Positions 31,250-40,408 are shown, numbered from the stretch's first letter. The stretch is DNA of 64,000 bases from Curtobacterium pusillum (GCF_007680845.1 NZ_VEIY01000001.1:380227-444226), one strand, 5' to 3'. The notes: a model not told the origin generated them from the sequence alone. Made by a program: numbers and translations.

Positions 31250-32320
31250 CTACTGCACCGCCGCGCGCAAGGGCGCCGTCGCGAACTCGCGCATGCCCCG
31301 CTCGAAGTCGACCCCGGCCCGCCACCCCAGCTCGGCCGCGATCCGGTCCGACGACGCGGTCACGTGCCGGACGTCGCCCAACCGGTACTCGCCCGTCACG
31401 ACCGGCTGCGGGCCGTCCGGGCCGGCGATCGCCGCGGCCATCTCGCCGATCGTGTGCACCACGCCCGAGCCGACGTTGTACGCGCGGAACGTCTCGGCGG
31501 GCAGGTCCTCGGTCGCCGCGATCGACGCCGCGTTCGCCCCGGCGACGTCGTCGACGTGCACGAAGTCGCGCCGCTGCCGGCCGTCCTCGAAGACGCGCGG
31601 TGCCTCGCCGCGGGCGAGCGCGGACCGGAACAGCGACGCGACGCCGGCGTAGGGCGTGTTCGCGGGCATGCCCGGGCCGTACACGTTGTGGTACCGGAGT
31701 GCGATCGCCCGACCGCCGGTCGCACGGGACCACGACGATGCGAGGTGCTCCTGCGCGACCTTCGTCTGCGCGTACACGTTCCGAGGGTCGAGGGCCGCTG
31801 ACTCGTCGATGAGGCCCGGCAGGAGCGGACGACCGTCGGGGCCGATCGGGTCGAACTCGCCGGCGTCGAGGTCGGTGCGTCGGCGTGCGGGTGGGCGGAC
31901 CGGCTCTCCCGAGGCGGTCGTGTACGCGCCCTCGCCGTAGACGACCATCGAGCTCGCGACCACGAGGCGACCGATGCCGTACCGGTCCATCCCCGCGAGG
32001 ACGTGCGCCGTGCCCGCGTCGTTCGACGAGACGTAGTCCGGGGCGTCCTGGAAGTCGACGCCGAGGCCGACCTTGGCCGCCTGGTGGCAGACGACGTCGA
32101 TGCCGTCGAGGGCGGCCTCGAGGGCGACCCGGTCGCGGACGTCGCCGTGCACGAACTCGATGCCCTGCTGCTGGTGGGCGGTGACGATGCCGGCGGGGTC
32201 GCCGTGCACGTCCTCGCGGAGGGAGTCGAGGACCCGGACCTCGTGGCCGTCAGCGCGGGCGCGGCGGACGATCGCGGAGCCGATGAAGCCCGCGCCGCCG
32301 GTGACCAGGAGGCGGGTCAT
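31250..32320 (-). CDS. NAD-dependent epimerase/dehydratase (extended SDR)
   Basis: 356 residues. N-terminal VTGGAGFIGSAIV (GxxGxxG), catalytic YAQTK (YxxxK), and the nucleotide-sugar epimerase segments FQDAPDYVSSNDAGTAHVL, LRYHNVYGPGMP and DFVHVDDVA. It probably epimerises or dehydrates a nucleotide-linked sugar. It overlaps mtnP by 4 nt, so the two are translationally coupled, an unusual pair. Confidence 0.9.
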   Translation of the reverse strand: MTRLLVTGGAGFIGSAIVRRARADGHEVRVLDSLREDVHGDPAGIVTAHQQQGIEFVHGDVRDRVALEAALDGIDVVCHQAAKVGLGVDFQDAPDYVSSNDAGTAHVLAGMDRYGIGRLVVASSMVVYGEGAYTTASGEPVRPPARRRTDLDAGEFDPIGPDGRPLLPGLIDESAALDPRNVYAQTKVAQEHLASSWSRATGGRAIALRYHNVYGPGMPANTPYAGVASLFRSALARGEAPRVFEDGRQRRDFVHVDDVAGANAASIAATEDLPAETFRAYNVGSGVVHTIGEMAAAIAGPDGPQPVVTGEYRLGDVRHVTASSDRIAAELGWRAGVDFERGMREFATAPLRAAVQ

Positions 32321-33225
32321 GCGCCAGCACCGGACTGCGGCGCAGCAGCGCCGGTCGCGCCGGCGAGGGCTGCGGCGCTCGCCGCTGCCGGGACGAGCTC
32401 GCGCGGTGTGTAGTCGTCCGGGATCGCGGCGACGATCGAGCCGATGGCGCGGACGATCACCTCGTTCGCACGGGCCAGACGCTCCATCACGAGGGCGTGC
32501 GTGACGGGCGTCTCGGAAGCCGCCGCTGCGGCTTCCTCCTCGGTCGGCGCGAGACCGGCGTCGGCGTCGGTGACGAACGACAGGTTCACCGTCCCGATCC
32601 CGAGCTCCGCGGCGAGGGGCACCTCCGGGGTCATCGTCATGTTGATCGTGTGCCCACCGGCCTCGCGCATCCACACCGATTCGGCACGGGTGGAGAACCG
32701 CGGCCCCTGGATCACGACGCACGTGCCCGTCGGTCGGAACGGCACGCCGAGCTGCTCGATCGCGCCGACCGCGACCCGACGGAGCACCGGGTCGAAGGGG
32801 TCCGCGAACGACAGGTGCTGCACGGCGTCCTCGAAGAACGTGTCCGCTCGGCCCCAGGTCCGGTCGATGAGCTGGTCCGTCACGACGAACGTGCCGGGCG
32901 CGTAGTCCGGGTGCAGCCCACCGACGGCGCTCGACGACACGACGGCACGGACGCCGAGGGAGCGCAGCGCCCACAGGTTCGCCCGGTGGTTGATGCGGTG
33001 CGGCGCGACGGAGTGCTCACGGCCGTGACGGGTGAGGAACGCGACCCGCTTGCCGGCCATGGTGCCGACGCTGATCGGGCTCGACGTGGGTCCGAACGGG
33101 GTGTCGACGTCGATCTCGTCCGCGGTGCCGGGTTCGAACAGCTCGTACAGCCCCGAGCCCCCGATCACCCCGATGCCCACCTGCGTCTCGTCCACAGCCC
33201 CGGTCGTGGTCACGTCGTTCTCCAC
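32317..33225 (-). CDS. mtnP: S-methyl-5'-thioadenosine phosphorylase (MTAP, PNP family)
   Basis: 302 residues. Phosphate-binding GVIGGSGLYELFE near residue 18 and TRHGREHSVAPHRINHRANLWALRSLGV are family signatures. Base and ribose binding are in IQGPRFSTRAESVWMREAGGHTINMTMTPE. It cleaves methylthioadenosine with phosphate to adenine and methylthioribose-1-phosphate. The GTG start at 33225 has a GGAGGACC site. The C-terminal Ala-rich tail is extended. It is divergent from moeA. Confidence 0.9.
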   Translation of the reverse strand: MENDVTTTGAVDETQVGIGVIGGSGLYELFEPGTADEIDVDTPFGPTSSPISVGTMAGKRVAFLTRHGREHSVAPHRINHRANLWALRSLGVRAVVSSSAVGGLHPDYAPGTFVVTDQLIDRTWGRADTFFEDAVQHLSFADPFDPVLRRVAVGAIEQLGVPFRPTGTCVVIQGPRFSTRAESVWMREAGGHTINMTMTPEVPLAAELGIGTVNLSFVTDADAGLAPTEEEAAAAASETPVTHALVMERLARANEVIVRAIGSIVAAIPDDYTPRELVPAAASAAALAGATGAAAPQSGAGA

Positions 33226-33333
33226 AGGTCCTCCGAATGGTCCTCGGCGCGTTGTGCGCCCTCGTTACGCTACTGAAACCGCCCCCGGACGAACCGGGAG
33301 GACGGCACACTTCTCACCTGTTCGGAGGCGCAC

Positions 33334-34563
33334 GTGCGAACGATCGGTCAGCACCGTGACGAGATCGCGGCCCTCGTCGCGCCGGTCCTGTCCGGCAGAC
33401 GGCACTCCGGACTGGAGGCGCGGGACATCGACGACCTCGCGACCGGGGCCGGCGCCGGACGGGGTCACCGTGTGCTCGCAGGGGCCGTCGTCGCACCCGT
33501 TCCGCTCCCACCGTTCGACAACAGCCAGATGGACGGCTTCGCCGTCCGAGCCGTCGACGCGGGCCGCGCGCTGCGGGTGGTCGAGCCGATCCCCGCGGGC
33601 GTCGTTCCGCCGCCGCTCGACCCGGACAGCGCGGCGCCGATCATGACCGGGGCGCGGATCCCGCACGGTGCCGACGCGGTCTTCCCGGTCGAGGCGACGC
33701 CGCCGGGGGCGTTCCCGGCCGCGCTGACGTTGGCCGAGGTCACGGTGCCGGACGACCTCGTGACCGGGACCTACGTGCGGGCCACCGGGACGGACCTCGC
33801 CCGCGGAGGGGAACTCGCTCCCGCCGGCGCTGCCGTGACGCCCGCGCTGCTCGGGACGCTCGCGGCGGCCGGGGTGACCACGGTGGACGTCGTCCGACGG
33901 CTCCGGGTGCTCGTCGTGTCCACCGGCTCCGAACTCCGGGGCGCGGGTGACGCCACCATCGGCGACGCCAACGGCATCGCGCTGCGGGCGGCGTTCGCCG
34001 AGGTCGGAGTGGACGCCCGGTCGATCCGCGTTCCCGACGACGAGTCCGCGTTCCTGGCGGGCCTCGAAGACGCGGTGGGGGACTGGGCCGACCTCGTGCT
34101 CACCACCGGCGGCATCAGCGCTGGCGCGTACGAGGTCGTCCGACAGGCCCTCGAGCCGCGGGGGCTCGAGGTCACCCCCGTCGCGATGCAGCCGGGTGGG
34201 CCGCAGGCCTCGGGCAGGGTGTCGATCGCCGGCCGCTCGGTGCCGGTGGTCTCCTTCCCCGGCAACCCGGTGTCGGCGCTCGTCTCGTTCGAGGTGTTCC
34301 TCCGTCCGGTGCTCGCCGCGGACGCCGGGCTCGCCGACGACCGCATCGTGCAGGAGCTGCCCGCAGCCGAAGCGGCGACGTCCCCGCCCGGGAAGCACCA
34401 GGTGCGCCGTGGCCGGGTCGAGGACGGCCACGTGCACTTCGTCGGCGGCCCCAGCTCCCACCTGCTCGCGCACTACGCCGCAGCCACGCACCTCGTCCAC
34501 GTCCCGGTCGGCACCGCCGTCGTCGAACCGGGTGACCCGCTGACCGTCTGGAGTCTCCGTTGA
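33334..34563 (+). CDS. moeA: Molybdopterin molybdenumtransferase MoeA
   Basis: 409 residues, normal MoeA length. FDNSQMDGFAVRA near residue 66 is the MoeA signature (PxxxxSxMDGxAx). The MoaB/Mog-like domain contains STGSELRGAGDATIGDANG and LTTGGISAGAYE. The C-terminal beta-barrel includes GRSVPVVSFPGNPVSALVSFEVF. It inserts molybdate into adenylated molybdopterin. GTG start with GGAGG 7 bp upstream. First gene of a four-gene operon with moaC, mogA and moaE. A half-copy of the REP core lies in its 5' end (33408-33423). Confidence 0.95.
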   Translation: MRTIGQHRDEIAALVAPVLSGRRHSGLEARDIDDLATGAGAGRGHRVLAGAVVAPVPLPPFDNSQMDGFAVRAVDAGRALRVVEPIPAGVVPPPLDPDSAAPIMTGARIPHGADAVFPVEATPPGAFPAALTLAEVTVPDDLVTGTYVRATGTDLARGGELAPAGAAVTPALLGTLAAAGVTTVDVVRRLRVLVVSTGSELRGAGDATIGDANGIALRAAFAEVGVDARSIRVPDDESAFLAGLEDAVGDWADLVLTTGGISAGAYEVVRQALEPRGLEVTPVAMQPGGPQASGRVSIAGRSVPVVSFPGNPVSALVSFEVFLRPVLAADAGLADDRIVQELPAAEAATSPPGKHQVRRGRVEDGHVHFVGGPSSHLLAHYAAATHLVHVPVGTAVVEPGDPLTVWSLR

Positions 34564-35051
34564 CCGAACCCGCACCGCTCGGCGACGAGCTCTCCCACGT
34601 CCGCGCCGACGGGACCGCCCACATGGTCGACGTCTCCGCGAAGGACGTCACCGCGCGCTCGGCCACCGCCACCGCCACGCTCGTCACGCGCCCCGACGTC
34701 GTCGCTCGCATCCTCGACGGCTCGCTGCCGAAGGGCGAGGTCATCGGCACCGCCCGGATCGCGGCGATCATGGCGGTGAAGAAGACCTCGGACCTCATCC
34801 CGCTCTGCCACCCACTCCCGATCGCGGGCGTCGAGGTCGACATCACCGGCGACGGCGACCGTGTGGTGGTCGAGGTGTCCGTGCGCACGACCTCCCGGAC
34901 CGGGGTCGAGATGGAAGCGCTGACCGGCGCGAGCGTCGCCGCGCTGACCGTGTACGACATGGTGAAGGCCGTCGACCGGGCGGCCTCGATCACCGACGTC
35001 CGCGTGCTGGAGAAGCACGGCGGCCGCTCGGGGGACTGGAGCAACCGATGA
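34560..35051 (+). CDS. moaC: Cyclic pyranopterin monophosphate synthase MoaC
   Basis: 163 residues. MVDVSAKDVTARSATATA, the LIPLCHPLPI metal/catalytic histidine motif and MVKAVDRAASITDVRVLEKHGGRSGDW are MoaC landmarks. It makes cyclic pyranopterin monophosphate from the MoaA product. TTG start overlapping the moeA TGA by 4 nt. moaA itself is not in the window. Confidence 0.95.
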   Translation: MTEPAPLGDELSHVRADGTAHMVDVSAKDVTARSATATATLVTRPDVVARILDGSLPKGEVIGTARIAAIMAVKKTSDLIPLCHPLPIAGVEVDITGDGDRVVVEVSVRTTSRTGVEMEALTGASVAALTVYDMVKAVDRAASITDVRVLEKHGGRSGDWSNR

Positions 35052-35560
35052 CCTCGCAACCGACCAGGGGCCGAGCGGCTGTCGTCGTCGTCTCCACGCA
35101 GGCGTCCACCGACCCAGCACTCGACCGCACCGGCCCCGTCATCGCCGAGTGGTTGCGCGACCACGGGTTCACGGTCGCTGAGCCGGTGATCGTGCCCGAC
35201 GGCGGGCAGATCGGCGAGACCGTCTCGGCGGAACTCCTCGCCGACGCCCGCGTCGTGATCACCACCGGGGGCACCGGCGTCACCCCGACCGACCGCACCC
35301 CCGAGTCGATCGCGCCGCTCCTCGACCTCGACCTCCCCGGCATCACCGAGGAGATCCGCCGCCGCGGACTCGCGAGCGCGGGGCCGACGGCGCTCCTCAG
35401 CCGGGGTATCGCCGGGATCGCCAGTGGCGGCACGCTCATCGTCACGCTGCCGGGGTCGCGCGGGGGCGTGGCGGACGGCCTCGCGGTGCTCGACGGGTTG
35501 CTCGACCACGTGCTGGCCCAGGTGTCGGGCGAGGGGCACGCGCCGCGGAGTGCCTCGTGA
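35048..35560 (+). CDS. mogA: Molybdopterin adenylyltransferase (MogA/MoaB family)
   Basis: 170 residues, MoCF-biosynthesis fold. VITTGGTGVTPTDRTPESIAPLL is the TGGTGxxPxDxTPE signature. LSRGIAGIASGGTLIVTLPGSRGGVADGL is the second conserved region. It adenylates molybdopterin before MoeA. It overlaps moaC by 4 nt. Confidence 0.93.
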   Translation: MTSQPTRGRAAVVVVSTQASTDPALDRTGPVIAEWLRDHGFTVAEPVIVPDGGQIGETVSAELLADARVVITTGGTGVTPTDRTPESIAPLLDLDLPGITEEIRRRGLASAGPTALLSRGIAGIASGGTLIVTLPGSRGGVADGLAVLDGLLDHVLAQVSGEGHAPRSAS

Positions 35561-35997
35561 CCGGGGCGGCGTCAGACGACCGCGTGGTGCTCGCCGACGT
35601 CGTCGACCGCCAGATCACCGTGGACGAGGTCTCGACCGTCGTCGCGACGGACCAGGACGGCGCGGTCGTCACGTTCGCCGGGGTCGTCCGTGACCACGAC
35701 GGTGGGAAGGGTGTGACCGCACTCGGGTACGAACGGCACCCGAGCGCCGGCGACGTCATCGCCGACGTCGCCCGGACCATCGCAGCAGCCCACCCCGAGG
35801 TCCGCATCGCCGTCCTGCACCGGGTCGGAGCGCTCGTGGTCGGGGACGTGGCGCTCGCCGCAGCCGTGTCGTCGGGGCACCGGGCCGAGGCCTTCGCGGC
35901 GTGCGGGGCCCTGGTCGACCTCGTGAAGGAACGGGTGCCGATCTGGAAGCACCAGCAGTTCACCGACGGTTCGGACGAGTGGGTGGCCGCCCTCTGA
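35557..35997 (+). CDS. moaE: Molybdopterin synthase catalytic subunit MoaE
   Basis: 146 residues. FAGVVRDHDGGKGVTALGYERHPSAGDVI and the catalytic Lys region LVKERVPIWKHQQFTDGSDEW are MoaE hallmarks. It transfers sulphur from MoaD thiocarboxylate to cyclic pyranopterin monophosphate. GTG start overlapping mogA by 4 nt. No moaD is adjacent. Confidence 0.95.
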   Translation: MTGAASDDRVVLADVVDRQITVDEVSTVVATDQDGAVVTFAGVVRDHDGGKGVTALGYERHPSAGDVIADVARTIAAAHPEVRIAVLHRVGALVVGDVALAAAVSSGHRAEAFAACGALVDLVKERVPIWKHQQFTDGSDEWVAAL

Positions 35998-36031
35998 CGC
36001 GTCCTCCACCGCTGTGGTTGGGTCGAGGACG

Positions 36032-36679
36032 ATGACCGACTCCGCGGCCCAGGCCGAGGGGCGCTGGGCGCTCGCCGACGAACAGGCGCAGCGCGCCCTC
36101 GCCGGACCCGCCCCACGCCGCGTCTCCCTGCCCATCGTCGCCGGCGGCGGTGTGAGCCTGGTCGTCCTGATCGGCGTCGCCCTCTCGTTCCCGCCCGAGA
36201 GCACCGGCCGGTTGGTGACCGGCGTCGTCGGAGCCGCCGCCGGCTTCGGACTCTTCTTCACGGACGCCGTCCGGGCCATCCGTGATCGCTCGCGGCGGCC
36301 CGAACGGACAGCGGTGACGAAGTCCCTCTCGCCTCGTGAGCAGCGTGCCGTGCAGCGCGTGATCCGGCGGCGCCAGGAGGCTCCGGACGACCGACTCGAC
36401 GTCGTCCGGGCGGCGGCAGCGCAGGCCGCAGCGGGTCGTGGCCTCCCGATGACGGTCGGCCTGGTGCTCGCCTGGACCAGCGGCGCGTCCATGGGCACGC
36501 CCACGTCGATCCCGTACGCCGTCGTCGCGGGCATCGGAGTCGTCACGACGATCGTCGCGTTGCGGGACGTCGTCCTTGCCCGGCGCTACCTCGCCGAGAC
36601 GCCTGCGGGAGACCGCAGCAGACCGTTGCCGGATCGCAACCGCGGCACGCGTTCGGGGCATGGCGACGCTCCAAGCTGA
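36032..36679 (+). CDS. Membrane protein of unknown function
   Basis: 215 residues, with about four hydrophobic segments (around residues 32-52, 60-80, 145-160 and 170-188), separated by a basic cytoplasmic loop (IRDRSRRPERTAVTKSLSPREQRAVQRVIRRRQEAP). The C-terminal tail is hydrophilic. Two TM pairs flanking a basic loop suggest a tandem-hairpin membrane protein. Family not recognised. Confidence 0.7.
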   Translation: MTDSAAQAEGRWALADEQAQRALAGPAPRRVSLPIVAGGGVSLVVLIGVALSFPPESTGRLVTGVVGAAAGFGLFFTDAVRAIRDRSRRPERTAVTKSLSPREQRAVQRVIRRRQEAPDDRLDVVRAAAAQAAAGRGLPMTVGLVLAWTSGASMGTPTSIPYAVVAGIGVVTTIVALRDVVLARRYLAETPAGDRSRPLPDRNRGTRSGHGDAPS

Positions 36680-36697
36680 TCCATAGACTCGCTGCTC

Positions 36698-37096
36698 ATG
36701 AGCGTGCTGCTGTACGGGGCGTCGATCGTCCTGCTGGTCTTCGCCCTGATCGACATCCTCACCCGGGGCGCCGACCAGGTCCGTGGGCTACCGAAGATCG
36801 CGTGGGTGTTCCTCGTGATCCTCGTGCCCGTCGTCGGCAGCATCGTGTGGTTCGCCGTCGGCCACGACTGGAGCCCGGGCGACCGGAACCACGGCCGCTA
36901 CATCGAGCCGAGGCGCCACGAGGACCAGTACGCGAGCCTCGGCCACGCCCGCGCCGCCCACGGGGACAAGCGCGTGACCGGCACGGAGCAGGAGCTCGCC
37001 GACCTCGAGCGCGAGATCGAGTACTGGGAGGCCCAGGCGCGCCTCCGTCGGGCGAAGGAAGCCGCCGGCGAAGGCGAGCCGACCCCGGGGAGCTGA
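36698..37096 (+). CDS. PLDc_N domain membrane protein
   Basis: 132 residues. Two N-terminal membrane helices with VFALIDILTRGADQVRGLPKIAWVFLVILVPVVGSIVWFAVG, the PLDc_N (phospholipase D nuclease N-terminal) signature found in small actinobacterial membrane proteins. The cytoplasmic C-terminus forms a charged helix (ELADLEREIEYWEAQARLRRAKEAA). No PLD catalytic HKD motif, so it is not an enzyme. It begins 18 bp after the preceding membrane gene. Confidence 0.82.
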   Translation: MSVLLYGASIVLLVFALIDILTRGADQVRGLPKIAWVFLVILVPVVGSIVWFAVGHDWSPGDRNHGRYIEPRRHEDQYASLGHARAAHGDKRVTGTEQELADLEREIEYWEAQARLRRAKEAAGEGEPTPGS

Positions 37097-37176
37097 CCCG
37101 CGCCTCCTGGCCGGTCCGTGCCCTTCCCGAACCACGTTCCCGACTCCGATCCACGCGCAGCGGCTGGTTCCACGTC

Positions 37177-37239
37177 GGAAACCTGATTCCGGACACAGCA
37201 CCACGGCGTTTCGCGGTGCTGTGTCCGGAACCAGGTTCC
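37177..37239. terminator. Long hairpin downstream of PLDc_N gene
   Basis: A 26-nt arm (37177-37202) pairs with a 25-nt arm (37215-37239) around a 12-nt loop, with one bulged A and one mismatch. The inner GGACACAGCACC/GGTGCTGTGTCC is perfect. It is probably a terminator of the two membrane genes. Confidence 0.6.
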
Positions 37240-37343
37240 GCCAGCGCCGCCGCGCGCGCGGCTCGCGCCGTCGCCGGCGCGCCCGCGCCCGCGCCCCCGC
37301 CCCCGCGCACCCCGCACCCCCGCGCGCCGCCTACCCTTGACGG

Positions 37344-39191
37344 GTGGCACATCTCCTCGGCGCCGAGAACCTCCATCTCGCGTTCCCCACCAAGGTCGTC
37401 TTCGACAGCGTCACCCTCGGCATCGACGAGGGGGACCGCATCGGCGTCGTCGGTCGGAACGGCGACGGCAAGTCGACCCTCCTCGCCCTGCTCGCACAGC
37501 GCCTGGAGCCGGACAGCGGCCGCGTGACACACCGTCGCGGCCTGACCGTCGGGTACCTGGACCAGCGCGACATCCTCCCCGCGGGCGCGACCGTCGGCAG
37601 CGTCGTCGTCGGCGACCGCGAGGAGCACGAGTGGGCCGGCGACCCGAAGATCCGCGACGTCATCGGTGGCCTCGTGTCGGACATCCCGTGGGACGTCAGC
37701 GTCGACGAACTGTCCGGCGGCCAGCGACGTCGGGTCGCCCTCGCCAGGCTGCTCGTCGGCGACTGGGACGTCCTGTTCCTCGACGAGCCCACGAACCACC
37801 TCGACGTCGAGGGCATCCAGTGGCTCGCCGAGCACATCAACCGCCGCTGGTCGGCGAACCAGGGCGGGATGGTCGTCGTCACGCACGACCGGTGGTTCCT
37901 CGACGCGGTGTCGACGGACACGTGGGAGGTCCACGACGGCGTCGTCGACCCCTTCGAGGGCGGCTACGCGGCCTACATCCTGCAGCGCGTCGAGCGCGAC
38001 CGGCAGGCCGCCGCGAGCGAGCAGCGCCGACAGAACCTCGCCCGGAAGGAGCTCGCGTGGCTCCGCCGCGGGGCCCCAGCCCGCACCAGCAAGCCGAAGT
38101 TCCGCATCGACGCCGCGAACGCGCTCATCGACGACGTCCCGCCGATCCGCGACACCGTCGCCCTGGCGAAGACCGCGACCGCTCGCCTCGGCAAGGACGT
38201 CGTCGACCTCCTCGACGTCAGCGTCTCCTTCGACGGCACCGAGATCCTCGACCGCATCGAGTGGCGGATCGCGCCGGGGGAGCGCACCGGCATCCTGGGC
38301 CCGAACGGCGCCGGCAAGTCGACCCTCCTCAACCTGGTGTCCGGCAAGCTCCAGCCGACCTCCGGTCGGGTGAAGACCGGCAAGACCGTGCAGATCGCCG
38401 TGCTCGACCAGCAGCTCGCCGACCTCGCGCAGTTCGCGGACGACCGCGTCCGCGAGGTCGTCGCCCGCAAGAAGACGAGCTACGTCGCCGACGGCAAGGA
38501 GATGACGCCGTCGCAGCTGCTCGAGCGGCTGGGCTTCACCTCGGAGCAGCTCTCGACGCCGGTGAAGGACCTCTCCGGCGGGCAGAAGCGCCGGCTGCAG
38601 CTCATGCTCATCCTGCTCGACGAGCCGAACGTGCTCATCCTCGACGAGCCGACGAACGACCTCGACACGGACATGCTCGCCGCGATGGAGGACCTCCTCG
38701 ACACCTGGCCCGGCACGCTCCTCGTCGTGAGCCACGACCGGTACCTGCTCGAGCGCGTCACCGACCAGCAGTACGCCGTCCTCGGCGGCCACCTCCGGCA
38801 CCTGCCGGGCGGCGTCGACGAGTACATGCGGCTCCGTGCTGCCGGCACCGGTGGCGGGACCGCTTCAGCGGCTGCCGCCGCGTCTGCCGGGAGGCCCGAC
38901 ACCGCTGGCGGGACGGGCTCGGCTGGCACCGTGGCCGGTTCCACCGCCCCTGCCGCGCCCGGTCTGTCCGGTGCCGACCGTCGCACGGCGGAGAAGGAGA
39001 TGTCGGCGCTCGACCGCCGGATCGCCCGCGTGGGAGACGAGCGGAAGAAGCTGCTCGACGCGTTCGCGACCCACGACCAGTCTGACTACGAGGGGCTCGG
39101 GGCGCTGCAGGGTCGCCTCACGGAACTCGAGGCGGAGGTCGAGCAGCTCGAGGAACGCTGGCTCGAGGTCGCGGAGCTGCTCGGGGTCTAG
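37344..39191 (+). CDS. ABC-F family ATP-binding protein (Uup-like)
   Basis: 615 residues, two tandem ATPase domains without membrane segments. First Walker A GRNGDGKST and signature LSGGQRRR; second Walker A GPNGAGKST and LSGGQKRR. The interdomain linker (AAYILQRVERDRQAAASEQRRQNLARKELAWLRRGAPARTSKPKFR) is the ABC-F (Uup/TlrC) signature, and the C-terminal 70 residues form a coiled coil (ABC_tran_CTD). ABC-F proteins act on ribosomes in translation rescue or antibiotic protection; Uup-like members affect transposon excision. GTG start at 37344. Confidence 0.93.
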   Translation: MAHLLGAENLHLAFPTKVVFDSVTLGIDEGDRIGVVGRNGDGKSTLLALLAQRLEPDSGRVTHRRGLTVGYLDQRDILPAGATVGSVVVGDREEHEWAGDPKIRDVIGGLVSDIPWDVSVDELSGGQRRRVALARLLVGDWDVLFLDEPTNHLDVEGIQWLAEHINRRWSANQGGMVVVTHDRWFLDAVSTDTWEVHDGVVDPFEGGYAAYILQRVERDRQAAASEQRRQNLARKELAWLRRGAPARTSKPKFRIDAANALIDDVPPIRDTVALAKTATARLGKDVVDLLDVSVSFDGTEILDRIEWRIAPGERTGILGPNGAGKSTLLNLVSGKLQPTSGRVKTGKTVQIAVLDQQLADLAQFADDRVREVVARKKTSYVADGKEMTPSQLLERLGFTSEQLSTPVKDLSGGQKRRLQLMLILLDEPNVLILDEPTNDLDTDMLAAMEDLLDTWPGTLLVVSHDRYLLERVTDQQYAVLGGHLRHLPGGVDEYMRLRAAGTGGGTASAAAAASAGRPDTAGGTGSAGTVAGSTAPAAPGLSGADRRTAEKEMSALDRRIARVGDERKKLLDAFATHDQSDYEGLGALQGRLTELEAEVEQLEERWLEVAELLGV

Positions 39192-39207
39192 GGACCGGGG
39201 CGGCCGG

Positions 39208-39645
39208 TCAGACCGGGGTGGACTCCGCGGGGTCGCCGCCGCCCGGGTTCGCCACGACCTCCCAAAGGTGACCGTCGGGGTCCTGGAAGAAGCCGGACCA
39301 CATGCCCCACGGCCGCGTGTACGGGGCAGCGAGCATCGTCGCACCGGCGGCCCGTGCCCGGTCGAGGAACGCCTGCGCGTCCGCCTGCGAGTCGACGAAG
39401 TGCCCGATCGTGCTGCTCGGCGCGGTGGCCAGCGCGACGCCGGAGTCCTTCGCCATGTCGTCCCGCCCGTACACGCTCACGATGAGCCCGTCGTCGAGCG
39501 TGAACATCGCCGTGGTGCCGCCAGCTGCGGTCTCGGTCGGCGGGTACTCCGTGCCGATCACGCCGCTGCCCTCGGTGCCGAGCAACGCACGGTAGAAGTC
39601 CGCCGATCGTGCGACGTCGGCGACGGCCAGAGTGATCGCGTGCAT
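39208..39645 (-). CDS. VOC family (glyoxalase/bleomycin-resistance fold) protein
   Basis: 145 residues, two beta-alpha-beta3 modules. The N-terminus MHAITLAVADVARSADFYRALLG and C-terminal WSGFFQDPDGHLWEVVANP (with the metal-ligand Glu in WEV) are typical. Substrate unknown. It lies 21 bp after the MarR gene stop on the same strand, so the pair may be an operon. Confidence 0.87.
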   Translation of the reverse strand: MHAITLAVADVARSADFYRALLGTEGSGVIGTEYPPTETAAGGTTAMFTLDDGLIVSVYGRDDMAKDSGVALATAPSSTIGHFVDSQADAQAFLDRARAAGATMLAAPYTRPWGMWSGFFQDPDGHLWEVVANPGGGDPAESTPV

Positions 39646-39666
39646 GGCGCGGAGACTACGCGCGTC

Positions 39667-40161
39667 TCAGTCCCCGAGCCCGAGGATCAGCCGTCGGAGC
39701 AGCCCCGACAGCTGGCCCTGCTCGGCGTCGGACACCCCGACCAGGATGGCGCGTTCCGCCGCGAGCAGGTCCGCGATCGCGGCGTCCACCGCGGTGCGGC
39801 CCGCACTCGTCAGCGACACCAGGATGCCCCGACCGTCGCGGGGGTCGGTCCGGCGCGCGACGAGCCCGCGCGCCGCGAGCCGGTCCACGCGGTTCGTCAT
39901 CGTGCCGCTCGACACGAGGGTCTGCTGCAGGAGCGTCTTCGGGCTGAGCTCGTACGGCTCGCCCGCCCGCCGGAGTGCCGAGAGCACGTCGAACTCCCAC
40001 GGCTCGACGTCGCTCTCGTCGAACGCTGCCCGTCGTGCTCGGTCGAGGTGCCGGGCGAGCCGGTCGACACGGGACAGGACCTCGAGCGGCCCGAAGTCCA
40101 GGTCGGCGCGCTCGCGCCCCCACGCCGCGACGATGCGATCGACCTCGTCCTCTTCCGGCAT
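39667..40161 (-). CDS. MarR-family transcriptional regulator
   Basis: 164 residues. LSPKTLLQQTLVSSGTMTNRVDRLAARGLVARRTDPRDGRGILVSLTSAG is the MarR winged helix with the DPRDGRG wing. The ATG at 40161 follows GGAGGG with almost no spacer, so translation could begin at the GTG at 40197. Probably co-transcribed with the VOC gene. Confidence 0.88.
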   Translation of the reverse strand: MPEEDEVDRIVAAWGRERADLDFGPLEVLSRVDRLARHLDRARRAAFDESDVEPWEFDVLSALRRAGEPYELSPKTLLQQTLVSSGTMTNRVDRLAARGLVARRTDPRDGRGILVSLTSAGRTAVDAAIADLLAAERAILVGVSDAEQGQLSGLLRRLILGLGD

Positions 40162-40241
40162 CCCTCCATCTTGGCCGAAGGCGGCGGGCGCGGCCACCGT
40201 TCCGGTCGTGGGAGGATGGTCGGGCGCCTCGAGTGCGCGTT

Positions 40242-40313
40242 CCGCCTTGGTGTAATGGCAGCACGACGGCCTTTGGTGCCGTTAGGTCCGGGTTCGAATC
40301 CTGGAGGCGGAGC
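40242..40313 (+). tRNA. tRNA-Gln (anticodon TTG)
   Basis: 72 nt. Acceptor stem TCCGCCT (40242-40248) pairs with AGGCGGA (40306-40312), discriminator G. Anticodon arm ACGGC-CTTTGGT-GCCGT gives anticodon TTG; T arm CCGGGTTCGAATCCTGG. No encoded CCA. It stands immediately 5' of the fructan locus. Confidence 0.95.
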
Positions 40314-40380
40314 GGGGCGCGATCGGACCGGCGAAGTCCGGGATCCGTCCCGTCAGAAAGATTCTGACCGAGGTCTTTGC

Positions 40381-40395
40381 GTCAAACTTGTTGAC
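40381..40395. promoter_or_regulatory. Palindromic site upstream of lacI-type gene
   Basis: GTCAA-ACTTG-TTGAC, a 15-bp inverted repeat in an AT-richer patch 41 bp upstream of the LacI start. Compatible in length with a LacI-family operator for autoregulation. Confidence 0.5.
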
Positions 40396-40408
40396 CTCCT
40401 ACCGTCAC

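Noticed and set aside
36698..37096. Phospholipase D enzyme
   Set aside because: Only the PLDc_N membrane segment is present; no HKD catalytic motif.
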